From the NCBI GenBank assembly GCA_029862975.1, contig JAOTWP010000019.1:1-43502 (forward strand): 43,502 bases of DNA. The letters are read 5' to 3'. This stretch comes from Acidobacteriota bacterium (GTDB taxonomy: Bacteria > Acidobacteriota > Thermoanaerobaculia > Multivoradales > JAHEKO01). Below are positions 14,432 through 22,630 of this stretch, piece after piece. The notes beneath the pieces were generated by a model, which saw only the letters and a program-made list of their open reading frames with translations, made no database searches and was not told the DNA's origin. Each line of letters begins with the position of its first letter. Position 1 is the stretch's first letter. Both the position numbers and the translations under genes were made by a program.

Positions 14432-15814
14432 GTGGGCAGCCTGCTCGGCGCCCTGGGGATGCTCGCCCTGGCGCTCTCGCTCTTTCGCTTCCGGCGAGTC
14501 GATCCGCTCCTCGCGGCCTTCGGCGCCTTCGCGCTGCTCTACGGCGTCCGCCTGTTCTTCGACAGCGAGCTGATCCCCGCGCTCGGCATCGACGGCCTTA
14601 CGACGGCCTGGGTCGTCGACACCATCACCTACGTCATCGGCGTGCCGGCCTGGCTGTTCTTCCGGCGGCTGCTGGGGCCCGGGTGGCGCTCGATCCTCAA
14701 TTTCTGGATCGCCGTCGTCGGGAGCTTCGCGGTGGTCGGAGTCGCGTCCGACCTCATCCAGGGCAGACCGGGGACGCTTGCCGGCTGGCCCAACAACGCC
14801 CTCGTGCTGGCGGGGCTCGCGATCGTGGTCGTCGTCCTGCTCGATCGGCGCCGGCCGATGACCGGCGAGCGGAAGTTCCTTCTCCTGGCGCTCGCGCCGT
14901 TCGCGGCGCTCGTCGTCAACGACAACCTGGTGGGCATGAGAGCGCTGCCCTGGACCTGGCGCGGCGAGTCGATCGGCTTCGTGCTCTTCGTCGCGTGCCT
15001 GGGAGCGCTCACGGCGCGACGCTTCTTCGGCCAGGAGCGGCGGCTGGCCGCCCTCGAGAGCGAGCTCGAGACGGCGCGCCAGATCCAGCAATCGCTCCTG
15101 CCGGAGCGCCCGGGCCATCTCGACTCCCTCTCGGTGGCCGTCCGGTTCGGCCCCTCCTCCGCCGTCGCCGGCGACCTCTATGACTTCCTGAGCCCGAGCC
15201 CCGGCACCCTGGCGGTCCTGGTCGCCGACGTCAGCGGGCACGGAGTCCCCGCCGCCCTGCTCGCCTCGATGGTCAAGGTGGCGACGATCTCCCACGCCGA
15301 GCACGCCGCCCGGCCCGCCGACATCCTCGTTCGCGTCAACCGCACGCTGTGCGAGAGCCTGCCGCGCGGCTTCGTCACGGCGACCTACGCCTACCTGGAC
15401 CCGGCCCGCGGCGAGGCGCGCGTGGCCAACGCCGGCCACCCTCCGCCGCTGCTGATCCGGGCCGCGGGTGGAGAGATCGCCGAGGTCGGCGGCCAGGGCC
15501 CGATCCTGGGCCGCTTTCGCGACGCCCGCTTCGCGGAGCAGCGCATCCCGCTCGTGCCCGGAGACCGTCTCGTGCTCTTCACCGACGGCCTGCCCGAGGC
15601 GCGCAACGCCGCGGACGAGATCTTCGGAGACGGCCGGCTGGCGGCCTGCGTGCGGCAGCACCGCGGCCTGGCGGCCGAGGAGCTCTGCGACGCCCTGCTC
15701 GCGGCGCTCGGGCGCTGGATCGGGCAGCGGCCGCCGCTCGCGCTCGAGGACGACTTGACGCTGCTCGTGATCGACGTCGCGCCGGGCGCCGGGGGTCCCG
15801 CCGCGGTCTCCTAG
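14432..15814 (+). CDS. Membrane-anchored SpoIIE/RsbU-type PP2C phosphatase
   Basis: About 460 residues. The N-terminal 200 residues contain six to seven hydrophobic helices (for example LLGALGMLALALSLF and FLLLALAPFAALVV). A coiled-coil linker with LETARQIQQSLLPERPG, the standard lead into SpoIIE domains, follows. The phosphatase domain has GDLYDF, VADVSGHGVPAALLASM, FTDGLPEARN and the terminal EDDLTLLVI, with metal-binding Asp residues present. Likely role: dephosphorylating an anti-sigma-factor antagonist in response to a membrane signal. Start uncertain: GGGGGAG at 14396-14402 sits 5 nt from an in-frame CTG at 14408, which would add eight residues; the GTG at 14432 has no ribosome-binding site. 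No STAS or anti-sigma partner is adjacent. Confidence 0.88.
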   Translation: MGSLLGALGMLALALSLFRFRRVDPLLAAFGAFALLYGVRLFFDSELIPALGIDGLTTAWVVDTITYVIGVPAWLFFRRLLGPGWRSILNFWIAVVGSFAVVGVASDLIQGRPGTLAGWPNNALVLAGLAIVVVVLLDRRRPMTGERKFLLLALAPFAALVVNDNLVGMRALPWTWRGESIGFVLFVACLGALTARRFFGQERRLAALESELETARQIQQSLLPERPGHLDSLSVAVRFGPSSAVAGDLYDFLSPSPGTLAVLVADVSGHGVPAALLASMVKVATISHAEHAARPADILVRVNRTLCESLPRGFVTATYAYLDPARGEARVANAGHPPPLLIRAAGGEIAEVGGQGPILGRFRDARFAEQRIPLVPGDRLVLFTDGLPEARNAADEIFGDGRLAACVRQHRGLAAEELCDALLAALGRWIGQRPPLALEDDLTLLVIDVAPGAGGPAAVS

Positions 15815-15871
15815 CCCGCGTCGCCGACGGCGCCGCGAGCGCGATGCCGGGGCGCCCGTGAGCGCGACCGG

Positions 15872-16735
15872 CTAGTGGGCCGCCAGAGCTTCCGCGGCGG
15901 CCACGAGGACGCCGCGCGCCGAAGTCGTGGCACCGCTCACCCCGTCGACCTCCAGGTCGCCGGCGGCCTCGACCTTCTCGACGACCAGCGCCCCGAGGGC
16001 CGGATAGTGTCCGGCGGGCATCTCGAGAATCCGCAGCCGCCGGATCCTCCCTTCCGCGAGCTCCACCCGGACGGCGATCTCCACCCCCAGCCAGTCGATC
16101 CTGGCCTCCCGGCTGCCTTCGGCGAGACCCGCGAGCGCCACTCGAGGCAGCGGGGTGCGGCGTGCCCGCTCCAGCGCCGCCGAGCCCAGCGCGCTGGCCG
16201 CGACGACGACGACGGCCGTGGCGATGAGCGCGGGGCGCACGAAGCGCCGCTCCTCCCAGCGCAGACCGGTGTCGCGGCCCGGGCGCCAGGTCGAGACGAT
16301 GAAGAGGAGCACGAGGACGACTCCCTCGGCGGCGAGCAGCAACAGCGCTCGCCGCTCGAGGGCGGCGAGCCCGGCGCCGTGCCGCCCCGTCGCCAGCGCG
16401 AGATCGGCGTGCGCCGCCAGCGCGCTCGTCACCGGCGCCACGGCGAACGGCAGTCCGAGGCCGAGCACGGCGAGGCCGAGCCACTTCGCCGCCACCCACC
16501 ACTTCTTCACCAGCCCCCAGGGGGTGTAGAGCGAGAAGTAGAGCCCGGTGAACAGCACCACGGCCGCGGCCCAGACCGCGAGGTTGTCGTGCAGCCAGAA
16601 CGCCGCCAGGTAGGGCGCCGGGGCTTCCGGGCTTCCGGCCGCGACCAGCACGAGGGTGCTGAGCACCGTGCCCAGCCAGGCGCCGTTGACGGCCAGGTGA
16701 AGGAAGCGAACGGCCTTCCGCGTGCTACGGCCCAT
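15872..16735 (-). CDS. Membrane protein with C-terminal covalent-FMN-binding domain
   Basis: 287 residues. The N-terminal part has about four transmembrane helices (FLHLAVNGAWLGTVLSTLVLVAAG, NLAVWAAAVVLFTGLYFSL, WLGLAVLGLGLPFAVAPV, LLLLAAEGVVLVLLFIV), resembling DUF2269-type proteins. A fifth helix (ALIATAVVVVAASALGSAAL) leads to an extracytoplasmic FMN-binding domain of the RnfG/NqrC/NosR type. The domain ends DGVSGATTSARGVLV; the Thr of SGAT (T270) is the expected site of FMN attachment by ApbE. Probable role: electron transfer across or outside the membrane. ApbE and Rnf genes are not in the window. An extended -10 (TGCTATCGT) lies at 16768-16776. Confidence 0.85.
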   Translation of the reverse strand: MGRSTRKAVRFLHLAVNGAWLGTVLSTLVLVAAGSPEAPAPYLAAFWLHDNLAVWAAAVVLFTGLYFSLYTPWGLVKKWWVAAKWLGLAVLGLGLPFAVAPVTSALAAHADLALATGRHGAGLAALERRALLLLAAEGVVLVLLFIVSTWRPGRDTGLRWEERRFVRPALIATAVVVVAASALGSAALERARRTPLPRVALAGLAEGSREARIDWLGVEIAVRVELAEGRIRRLRILEMPAGHYPALGALVVEKVEAAGDLEVDGVSGATTSARGVLVAAAEALAAH

Positions 16736-16767
16736 GCGACGCGACTCTCCCCCTCCGCGGCGGATTT

Positions 16768-16776
16768 ACGATAGCA
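16768..16776 (-). promoter_or_regulatory. Extended -10 (TGCTATCGT) of the FMN-binding membrane protein gene
   Basis: The same nonamer occurs upstream of the pirin gene (39036-39044, minus strand). It is the only clear signal in 16736-16997, which holds no gene I can support. Confidence 0.45.
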
Positions 16777-16997
16777 GAGGGCCGGCTCCGCCGGCACCGG
16801 GCCGGCGCCCGCGAGCCGGCGGACCCGGAGCCTGCTGCCCGCCGGCCCACCCGCCGGGGCGGGCGCCCGCTGCGCCGGCGCGTGTGGCGGCCGCCGCCTT
16901 CTCGATGGTAGGGAGAGGCTGCGGCGAGCCGCGTCGCGGCACCCGGTCCGAGCCGGCCCGCCGTGACCTTCCGTGCCCCGGCCGCAGGAGCCGCCCG

Positions 16998-17852
16998 ATG
17001 CGCTCGAGAAGAATCCCGCGCTCCCCTCCCGCCGTCCTCGGCGTCGCGATCTTGGTCGCCGGCCACGCCTCGATCTCCGCCGGGCCGCTGGACAACACCC
17101 GTCGCCTCGGGCTGCCGGAGGGCGTTCTCGAGGCTTCGGTGCACGACGCCGGGCCGCCGGCGGTCGTCTTCGAGTCGGGGGCGGGCGCCGCCTGCAAGAT
17201 GGGCAACTGGGCGCAGGTCATCGATCTGCTCCGCGGCGAAGCGACGCTCTTCGCCTACAACCGGTCCGGCTACGGCGGCAGCCGCATCCGCCGCGATCTC
17301 GACGACCCGGGCGCCGTCGTCGAGGTCCTGCGGCGGGGGCTCGCGGAGGCCGGCGTCGCCCCGCCCTACGTGCTCGTGGGCCACTCGCTGGGCGGGGTCT
17401 ACATGAACCTCTTCGCCCGCCTCCACCCGGACGAGGTCGCGGGTCTGGTGCTGGTCGACTCCTCTCACCCGGGGCAGTTCGACGACCTGCGCGAGGACAA
17501 GCCGTTGCGTTACGCGATGATGGTCGCGGGCTACACGAAGGGGCCGCCCAAGGTCCGTTACGAGCTCGCGAACATGAACCGGATCCGGCGCGAGATCGAG
17601 AGCGCCGGCCCGTTTCCCGACGTCCCGCTGGTCGTGCTCACGGCCGGCAAGTCGCCCTCCTGGCAGAAGGAGGCGGAGCGGGAATGGTGGCTCGGGCTGC
17701 AGAGCGACCTCGCCTCCCTCTCGCCGCGAAGCCGCAGTCGCATCGTCGAGTCGAGCGGTCATTTCATTCAGCGCGATCGTCCCGCGGAGGTGGCCGACGC
17801 GATCCGGGAGATTCTCGCCGTGGCGACGGCACGCGGATCCGAAGAGGAGTGA
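16998..17852 (+). CDS. Exported alpha/beta hydrolase
   Basis: 284 residues. The N-terminus (RIPRSPPAVLGVAILVAGHASISA) looks like a signal peptide, suggesting export. Core motifs: VVFESGAGAACKMGNW, YNRSGYGGS, the nucleophile elbow GHSLGG, VLVDSSHPGQF, VLTAGKSP, and the catalytic His in SSGHFIQRDRP. This is a standard hydrolase of the haloalkane-dehalogenase/esterase-like class; substrate unknown. AGGAG lies 7 nt before the ATG. The next gene follows 6 bp after the stop, so the two are likely co-transcribed. Confidence 0.85.
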   Translation: MRSRRIPRSPPAVLGVAILVAGHASISAGPLDNTRRLGLPEGVLEASVHDAGPPAVVFESGAGAACKMGNWAQVIDLLRGEATLFAYNRSGYGGSRIRRDLDDPGAVVEVLRRGLAEAGVAPPYVLVGHSLGGVYMNLFARLHPDEVAGLVLVDSSHPGQFDDLREDKPLRYAMMVAGYTKGPPKVRYELANMNRIRREIESAGPFPDVPLVVLTAGKSPSWQKEAEREWWLGLQSDLASLSPRSRSRIVESSGHFIQRDRPAEVADAIREILAVATARGSEEE

Positions 17853-17858
17853 TCGACG

Positions 17859-18515
17859 ATGGAGACGACGTCCTGCCACGCAACCCTCGACGGCCGGGGC
17901 AAGAGCATCACGACGTTCGTCGTCTTCCAGGCGGCCGAGCGCCTTGCCGCAATGGCCGACGGCGAGATTCTCGAGATCGTCACCGACGACCTCGAGTCTC
18001 TCGCCGCCGACGTCGCCGCCTGGTGCGAGTCCACCGGCCAGCGCCTCTTGAGCAGCGAGTCCACGCCCGACGGGCGGCGCTTCCTGGTGGAAAAGGGAGC
18101 CCCCAGGCGCACCACGAAGAAGCTCGCGATGATCGTCTCGCAGGACGGCCTCGAGGAGCTCCTCTCGCCTCTCGGCTTCGCCCTCGCGGCCGCGCTCGAG
18201 GGCATCGAGGTCCACATCTACTTCCAGGGCCCGGCGGTGCACGTGCTCGCACGAGGGTTCCGCCCCAGGCTGCGGGGCTGGTCGCGGCCCTTCAGCCGCT
18301 TCGCGGCCGCTGGCATGAGCAAGGCAGGTCACATCGGCCCGCAAGCCAAGCTCGAGCAGCTGCGCAGCCTCGGGGCGCACCTCTACGTCTGCGGACCCTC
18401 GCTGCAGCACTTCAAGGTCGCCCGGGACCGGCTCGTCTTCGACGACGCGCGGCTCGTCGCCTACCTGACCTTCATGGCCGTCATGGAGCAGGCCGACATC
18501 CACATCTACAGCTGA
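17859..18515 (+). CDS. TusA-like / DsrE-like fusion protein
   Basis: 218 residues. Residues about 8-72 have the TusA/SirA fold pattern (ATLDGRGKSITTFVVFQAAERLAAMADGEILEIVTDD, AAWCESTGQRLL), but the sulfur-carrier CPxP motif is replaced by S-I-T-T, so the catalytic Cys is missing. Residues about 90-218 are DsrE/DsrF-like (KKLAMIVSQDGLEELLSPLGFALAAALEG, VHIYFQG, LRSLGAHLYVCGPSLQHF), with the conserved Cys at C178. TusA-DsrE fusions carry sulfane sulfur between partner proteins; here the TusA part is probably structural or binds something else. It follows the hydrolase gene by 6 bp. Confidence 0.85.
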   Translation: METTSCHATLDGRGKSITTFVVFQAAERLAAMADGEILEIVTDDLESLAADVAAWCESTGQRLLSSESTPDGRRFLVEKGAPRRTTKKLAMIVSQDGLEELLSPLGFALAAALEGIEVHIYFQGPAVHVLARGFRPRLRGWSRPFSRFAAAGMSKAGHIGPQAKLEQLRSLGAHLYVCGPSLQHFKVARDRLVFDDARLVAYLTFMAVMEQADIHIYS

Positions 18516-18566
18516 CCGGCCGCGCCGCGGCGGGCGGCAGGGCGGATCGTCCGTGACGGGAGTCGG

Positions 18567-19391
18567 CTACGGCACGGTCGCCGACCAGGCCGAGGTGTCG
18601 CCGGACTCGAAGCCGTCCTCGAAGATCACGAACTGCGTCGTCGGCTGGTCGAAGGCGAGCCCGAAGTAGACGGTCGGGTTCTGCGTTCCGGCGGCCGTCA
18701 CCGTGCCGTCCCGCGCCAGCGCGTAGTACCTGCCCTGCGCGTCGAAGAAGCGGAAGAGACCGGCGAGCGGGTCGTAGACGAGGCCCAGCGACGGGCTCAG
18801 GATCGGGTCCCCCGCCAGGCCGATGGGGGTGATGGCGCCGCTGCCGAGGTCGACCCGCTCGAAGATCTGCTGCGCGAGCCCGGCCGCCAGATGGTAGACC
18901 GTTCCCGGCTCCTCCGGATCGTAGGCGATGCAGTGCCCGGCGTTGCCGTTCAAGGCGACGAGGAAGGTGACGGCGCCGGTCGCCGTGTCGATGGCGTGCA
19001 GGCTGTTGGCGGCGGAGCCCTGGGCGCCCGTGACGCCGTACAGCTGGCCGGCGCCGTCGAACGTCAGATCGCGGACGAGCGCGCCGCCGAAGGGGCCGAT
19101 CTCGACGGTCTCGCCGCTCGTCGTGTCGAGGGTGAACAGGGACCCCACGTCGGTGGCGTAGAGGATCCCGCTCACGGGCGACATGGCGATGCCGCGCCAG
19201 CTGCCGAAGACCGTCGTGCTGATCGTCTCGACGTCGGCTCCGGTCGCGCGGTCGACGACGCGGAAATCACCGCCGTTGAGCTCCAGGGCGTAGAGGGTCT
19301 CGGCCACCGCCGGCGCCGGGAGCACGGAAGCCGCCGCCACGAGGAAGGCGACGCCCCTGCGACGACCTGATCCGGATTCCGATCTGCTCAT
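18567..19391 (-). CDS. Secreted beta-propeller-like protein with C-terminal DGFESGD tag
   Basis: 274 residues. A signal peptide (GVAFLVAAASVLPAPAVA) is followed by repeated short beta units (LYALELNGGDFRVVD, RGIAMSPVSGILYATDVG, LYGVTGAQG, GTVYHLAAGL) typical of DUF4394/WD40-like propellers that describe nothing enzymatic. It ends IFEDGFESGDTSAWSATVP, the same C-terminal motif as the SGNH protein ending at 8312. Function unknown; the shared tag suggests common secretion or anchoring. Promoter: TACAAT at 19476-19481. Confidence 0.75.
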   Translation of the reverse strand: MSRSESGSGRRRGVAFLVAAASVLPAPAVAETLYALELNGGDFRVVDRATGADVETISTTVFGSWRGIAMSPVSGILYATDVGSLFTLDTTSGETVEIGPFGGALVRDLTFDGAGQLYGVTGAQGSAANSLHAIDTATGAVTFLVALNGNAGHCIAYDPEEPGTVYHLAAGLAQQIFERVDLGSGAITPIGLAGDPILSPSLGLVYDPLAGLFRFFDAQGRYYALARDGTVTAAGTQNPTVYFGLAFDQPTTQFVIFEDGFESGDTSAWSATVP

Positions 19392-19722
19392 GACGTTGGG
19401 CCTTCCTCCGTCGCCGCGACGCCGCCCGCGCCGCCCGGGCTCGAGCGCGCCAGGCCTCGTCGCGTTCCAGCTCCCATTGTACCCAGCCTTTCCCTGCGTT
19501 CGGAAAACCTCGCGAATCGGCGGTCTTCGGAGCGGCTCGGGGTGCCGTCGTCGGTGGCTGCGCGCTCGACACCGAGGGCCCGGGCCCAGGGGGCGTCGTC
19601 CTCTCTTCCTCGCTGGCGGCCAGGCTCGTCGACCGCGAACGGCAGCCCAGGTGAGCTACGATCTACGGGTCGGACCCCCAGCTCGAGCACGGCCACCGAT
19701 TGGCGAGGGCGCAACAGGAAAG
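19392..19722. other. Divergent intergenic region, 331 bp
   Basis: Lies between two divergent genes. The plus-strand frame of the GGDEF protein is open through it but reads as Arg/Pro-rich non-coding sequence. Apart from the minus-strand promoter at 19476 I see nothing. Confidence 0.6.
19476..19481 (-). promoter_or_regulatory. Probable -10 element (TACAAT) of the tagged secreted protein gene
   Basis: TACAAT on the minus strand with TCCGAA 17 bp upstream (weak -35). It gives a leader of about 78 nt to the ATG at 19391. Confidence 0.4.
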
Positions 19723-22608
19723 TTGTCCATCATCGTTTCATCGATCCGACGCCGCGGACTCGCGCGCAGCCTGGCCCTGCTGCCGGCGCTCGCCGCCGTG
19801 GCGTGTCTCGGGACGGGGCCTGCGTCGGGAGCCAGGCTGCCGCTGCCGCGGATCCTCGGCAAGGCGGAAGGCCTCAAGAGCAGCCAGGTCCACGACGTCG
19901 CCGTCGGCCCGCAGGGCTTCATCTGGCTGGCCGGGCCGAGCGGGCTGGCGCGCTACACCGGGCAGGGGATCGACGTCTTCGGGACCGTGGACGGCCTGTC
20001 CTCGCCCAGCCTGCGCAGCCTCGCGCCCGACGGCGCCACGGGGCTGTGGATCGGCCACGACGCCGGGCTCGACCGCTGGACCCGCGAGCGCGGCTTCGCG
20101 CCCGCCGTCCCCGCCGCCGACTGGCGCTTCGGGTTCGTCGAAGCGATCCTGCCGGTCGCGGCCGGCGAGGTCTGGCTGGGGACGAGAGAAGGGCTCGTGA
20201 ACCTCCGCCTCCCGGCGGGGACCGTCGAGACGGCCATGGAAGGCAAGCTCGTGAGCTCGCTGGCGCGCAGCTCGACGGGGGTCATCTGGGCGGCCGGGCC
20301 CACCCTCGGGCTGTGGCGGCTCGACGAGGACGGCTGGAGCCGCCCCGCGCACGGCGGCTGGGCGGCGGTCGCCCCGGTGCGGGAGCTGGCCCCCTCGGCG
20401 GACGGCCGGCTGTTCGTCGGCGGCGACGGGCTGGTCGAGATCGACTCCGACGGCCGGACCGTCGGCCCCATCGAGCCGCCCTGGCCCCAGCGGACCGTCA
20501 CCGCGATCCGCCGGACGGGGGACGAGCTCTGGACCTCGATCGGCGGCCGGGTCGCGCTGTTCCGCGCGGCGGGATCGGCTTGGACGTTCGCGGAAGCGGC
20601 GCTGCCGGAGGACGGCGCCCTCGCCATCGAGATCGACGGCCAGGGAAACGTCTGGCTCGCCACCGATCGCACCGGGGCGGTGAGGTTCTCGGCCCTGCGC
20701 TCCGCCATCGCGCGGCTCACGCAGCCCTGCGACACGGCGGTCCTCTCCGTCGCCGCCGTGGGCGAGGGAGAGATCATCCTCGGCGGCACCGCCTGCACCT
20801 GGCGGGCTCGGGCCGACGACTACGAGATGCTCTCGGAGATCCCGGCCCTGGCCGGCCTGCAGGCCTGGGACGTGCTCCGCGCGAGCGACGGCAGGCTCTG
20901 GGTCGCCTCCAACGAGGGGCTGGTCGAGCTCGATCCCGACGGCGACGAGCTCGTCCCGACGTCCCTCGTGGATCCAGCGCGCTGCCTCATCGAGAGCGGC
21001 GGCGCCGTCTACGTGGGCACCCTCAAGGGACTCTTCGTGCTGACCGACGGCGGCTTCGAAGAGCTGCTGACCTCCGCCGGGGAGAGCCTCGGCTACGTGT
21101 ACACCCTGGCGCGCGGCCCGGCCGGCCGGATCTGGGCCGGGACGCTCGGCAACGGGCTGTGGGTGCTGGAGCCGCCCGGCGCGCCGCGGCGCAGCGAGCT
21201 GCCGGGCCTGGCGGCGACGGCCAACGTCTACAGCGTCGCGTTCCACGCCGACGGCGCCGTCGCGGTGTCCGAAGACAGTGCCGTCCTCCTCTTCGACCCC
21301 GACGGCGGCGCGCCGCCGCTGCGGGTCGCGACGGACTCCCCCTCGTGGGTCCTGGCGTTCGACGCCGCCGGGCGCCTGCTGCGCGGCAGCTCCGAGGGTC
21401 TGGCCATCCTCGACCGCCGCACCGGGGTCACCGTGAGCAGCATCGGAACGGGCACCGGGCTCGCCGGCGGCGAGCTCACGACCAGCCGCAGCCTCTATCA
21501 GCGGCCCGACGGAAGCGTCGTCTGCGGCATGGACGGGGGCGCCAGCCTGGTCGACCTCGCGGCCTTGCAGGCGGCTCCCCCGCTCCCGGCGCCGGTGACG
21601 CTGCGCGTCGCGGGCGAGTCGTTCCGGGTCGTCGGCGGCCAGCGCCAGCTGACGAGCGGCGCCTGGAGCCTGGACATCTTCCCGGGCGTACCCTGGTTTC
21701 TCGACGAGCGCGGCCTCGCGATTCGCTACCGCATGCCGGGCTTCGTCGACGAGTGGACGGACCTGCCGAGGGACTCGGCGTCGATCCGCTTCACGTCCCT
21801 GCCGGTCGGCCGCTACGCGCTCGAGGCGCAGGCCGTCTCCTCGCTCACGGCCCCGGGCCCGGCGGCGACCCTCCTGGAGTTCGAGGTCGTGCGCCCCTGG
21901 TGGTGGCTACCGGTGGTCGCTCTCGGCCTCCTGGCGGCGGCCGGCCTCGGGGGGCTCGTGCCGTGGCTGCGGGCGCGCGCCCTCGCCCGCCGCGGAGCGA
22001 TGCTCGAGCGTCTCGTCGAGGATCGGACGGAGGAGCTGGCCCTCACCCTCGCGGAGATGGAGCGCATCGCGATGGAGGACCGGTTGACCGGGCTGGCGAA
22101 CCGCCGGCGGCTGCACCAGGAGCTGGCCCGCCTCGAGTCCCGCGCCCAGAGAACGGGCCAGGACTTCGTGATGGTCGTCCTCGATCTCGATTCTCTCAAG
22201 AAGATCAACGACCGCTGGGGCCACGACGCCGGCGACGCCGTCCTGCGGCAGACGGCCGCGCGACTCGTGGCGGCCGCGCGGCAGACGGACATGGTCGCCC
22301 GCTACGGCGGCGACGAGTTCGTCACCGTCGGCTGGGACAACGAGGTCCAGACGGGAACCCTCGCCGAGCGCCAGCACGCGGCCCTGGCCGGCGCGCCGAT
22401 GACGCTGCCCGACGGCAGCACCGTCGCCGTCGACGGCAGCTTCGGAGTCTGCTCCTGGATGACCGCCGGCTGCGACGCGGATCGGCTCTTCAAGCGCGCG
22501 GACCGGGCTCTCTACGCCGCCAAGCGCACCGGCCGCCGCGTCACCGTCTGGAGCGCGGCGCTGGAGGAGGAGGACGAGGAGCAGGAGGGCACGCTCGCCG
22601 CCGAGTGA
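19723..22608 (+). CDS. Two-component-type propeller sensor diguanylate cyclase (Reg_prop / Y_Y_Y / GGDEF)
   Basis: About 961 residues. A signal-like N-terminus (SIRRRGLARSLALLPALAAVACLG) precedes two large propellers of Reg_prop repeats (LSSPSLRSLAPDGATGLWIGHDAGL, WLGTREGLVNL, GRLWVASNEGLVELD, GRIWAGTLGNGLWVL). A Y_Y_Y domain (LAIRYRMPGFVDEWTDLP...RYALEAQAVSS) and one transmembrane helix (about 726-755) follow. The cytoplasmic GGDEF domain has a GGDEF signature at 862-866 and an inhibitory RxxD (R853-D856) five residues before it. It should sense an external ligand and synthesise c-di-GMP with product feedback. The start is uncertain: TTG at 19723 is best because it gives a signal peptide; GTG at 19651 is in frame. 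No receiver domain is present. Confidence 0.9.
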   Translation: MSIIVSSIRRRGLARSLALLPALAAVACLGTGPASGARLPLPRILGKAEGLKSSQVHDVAVGPQGFIWLAGPSGLARYTGQGIDVFGTVDGLSSPSLRSLAPDGATGLWIGHDAGLDRWTRERGFAPAVPAADWRFGFVEAILPVAAGEVWLGTREGLVNLRLPAGTVETAMEGKLVSSLARSSTGVIWAAGPTLGLWRLDEDGWSRPAHGGWAAVAPVRELAPSADGRLFVGGDGLVEIDSDGRTVGPIEPPWPQRTVTAIRRTGDELWTSIGGRVALFRAAGSAWTFAEAALPEDGALAIEIDGQGNVWLATDRTGAVRFSALRSAIARLTQPCDTAVLSVAAVGEGEIILGGTACTWRARADDYEMLSEIPALAGLQAWDVLRASDGRLWVASNEGLVELDPDGDELVPTSLVDPARCLIESGGAVYVGTLKGLFVLTDGGFEELLTSAGESLGYVYTLARGPAGRIWAGTLGNGLWVLEPPGAPRRSELPGLAATANVYSVAFHADGAVAVSEDSAVLLFDPDGGAPPLRVATDSPSWVLAFDAAGRLLRGSSEGLAILDRRTGVTVSSIGTGTGLAGGELTTSRSLYQRPDGSVVCGMDGGASLVDLAALQAAPPLPAPVTLRVAGESFRVVGGQRQLTSGAWSLDIFPGVPWFLDERGLAIRYRMPGFVDEWTDLPRDSASIRFTSLPVGRYALEAQAVSSLTAPGPAATLLEFEVVRPWWWLPVVALGLLAAAGLGGLVPWLRARALARRGAMLERLVEDRTEELALTLAEMERIAMEDRLTGLANRRRLHQELARLESRAQRTGQDFVMVVLDLDSLKKINDRWGHDAGDAVLRQTAARLVAAARQTDMVARYGGDEFVTVGWDNEVQTGTLAERQHAALAGAPMTLPDGSTVAVDGSFGVCSWMTAGCDADRLFKRADRALYAAKRTGRRVTVWSAALEEEDEEQEGTLAAE

Positions 22609-22618
22609 GCGTTTCGCC

Positions 22619-22624
22619 TATCCT
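22619..22624 (+). promoter_or_regulatory. Probable -10 element (TATCCT) of corA, leaderless spacing
   Basis: TATCCT ends 6 nt before the ATG at 22631, which would place the transcription start on the A of the start codon. No Shine-Dalgarno is present. Confidence 0.45.
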
Positions 22625-22630
22625 TGTCCG

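Noticed and set aside
11921..15661. A 1246-codon open minus-strand frame
   Set aside because: Only its last part (modB, 11921-12766) is coding; the rest is antisense to the SDR and SpoIIE genes and reads as Arg/Gly/Asp filler.
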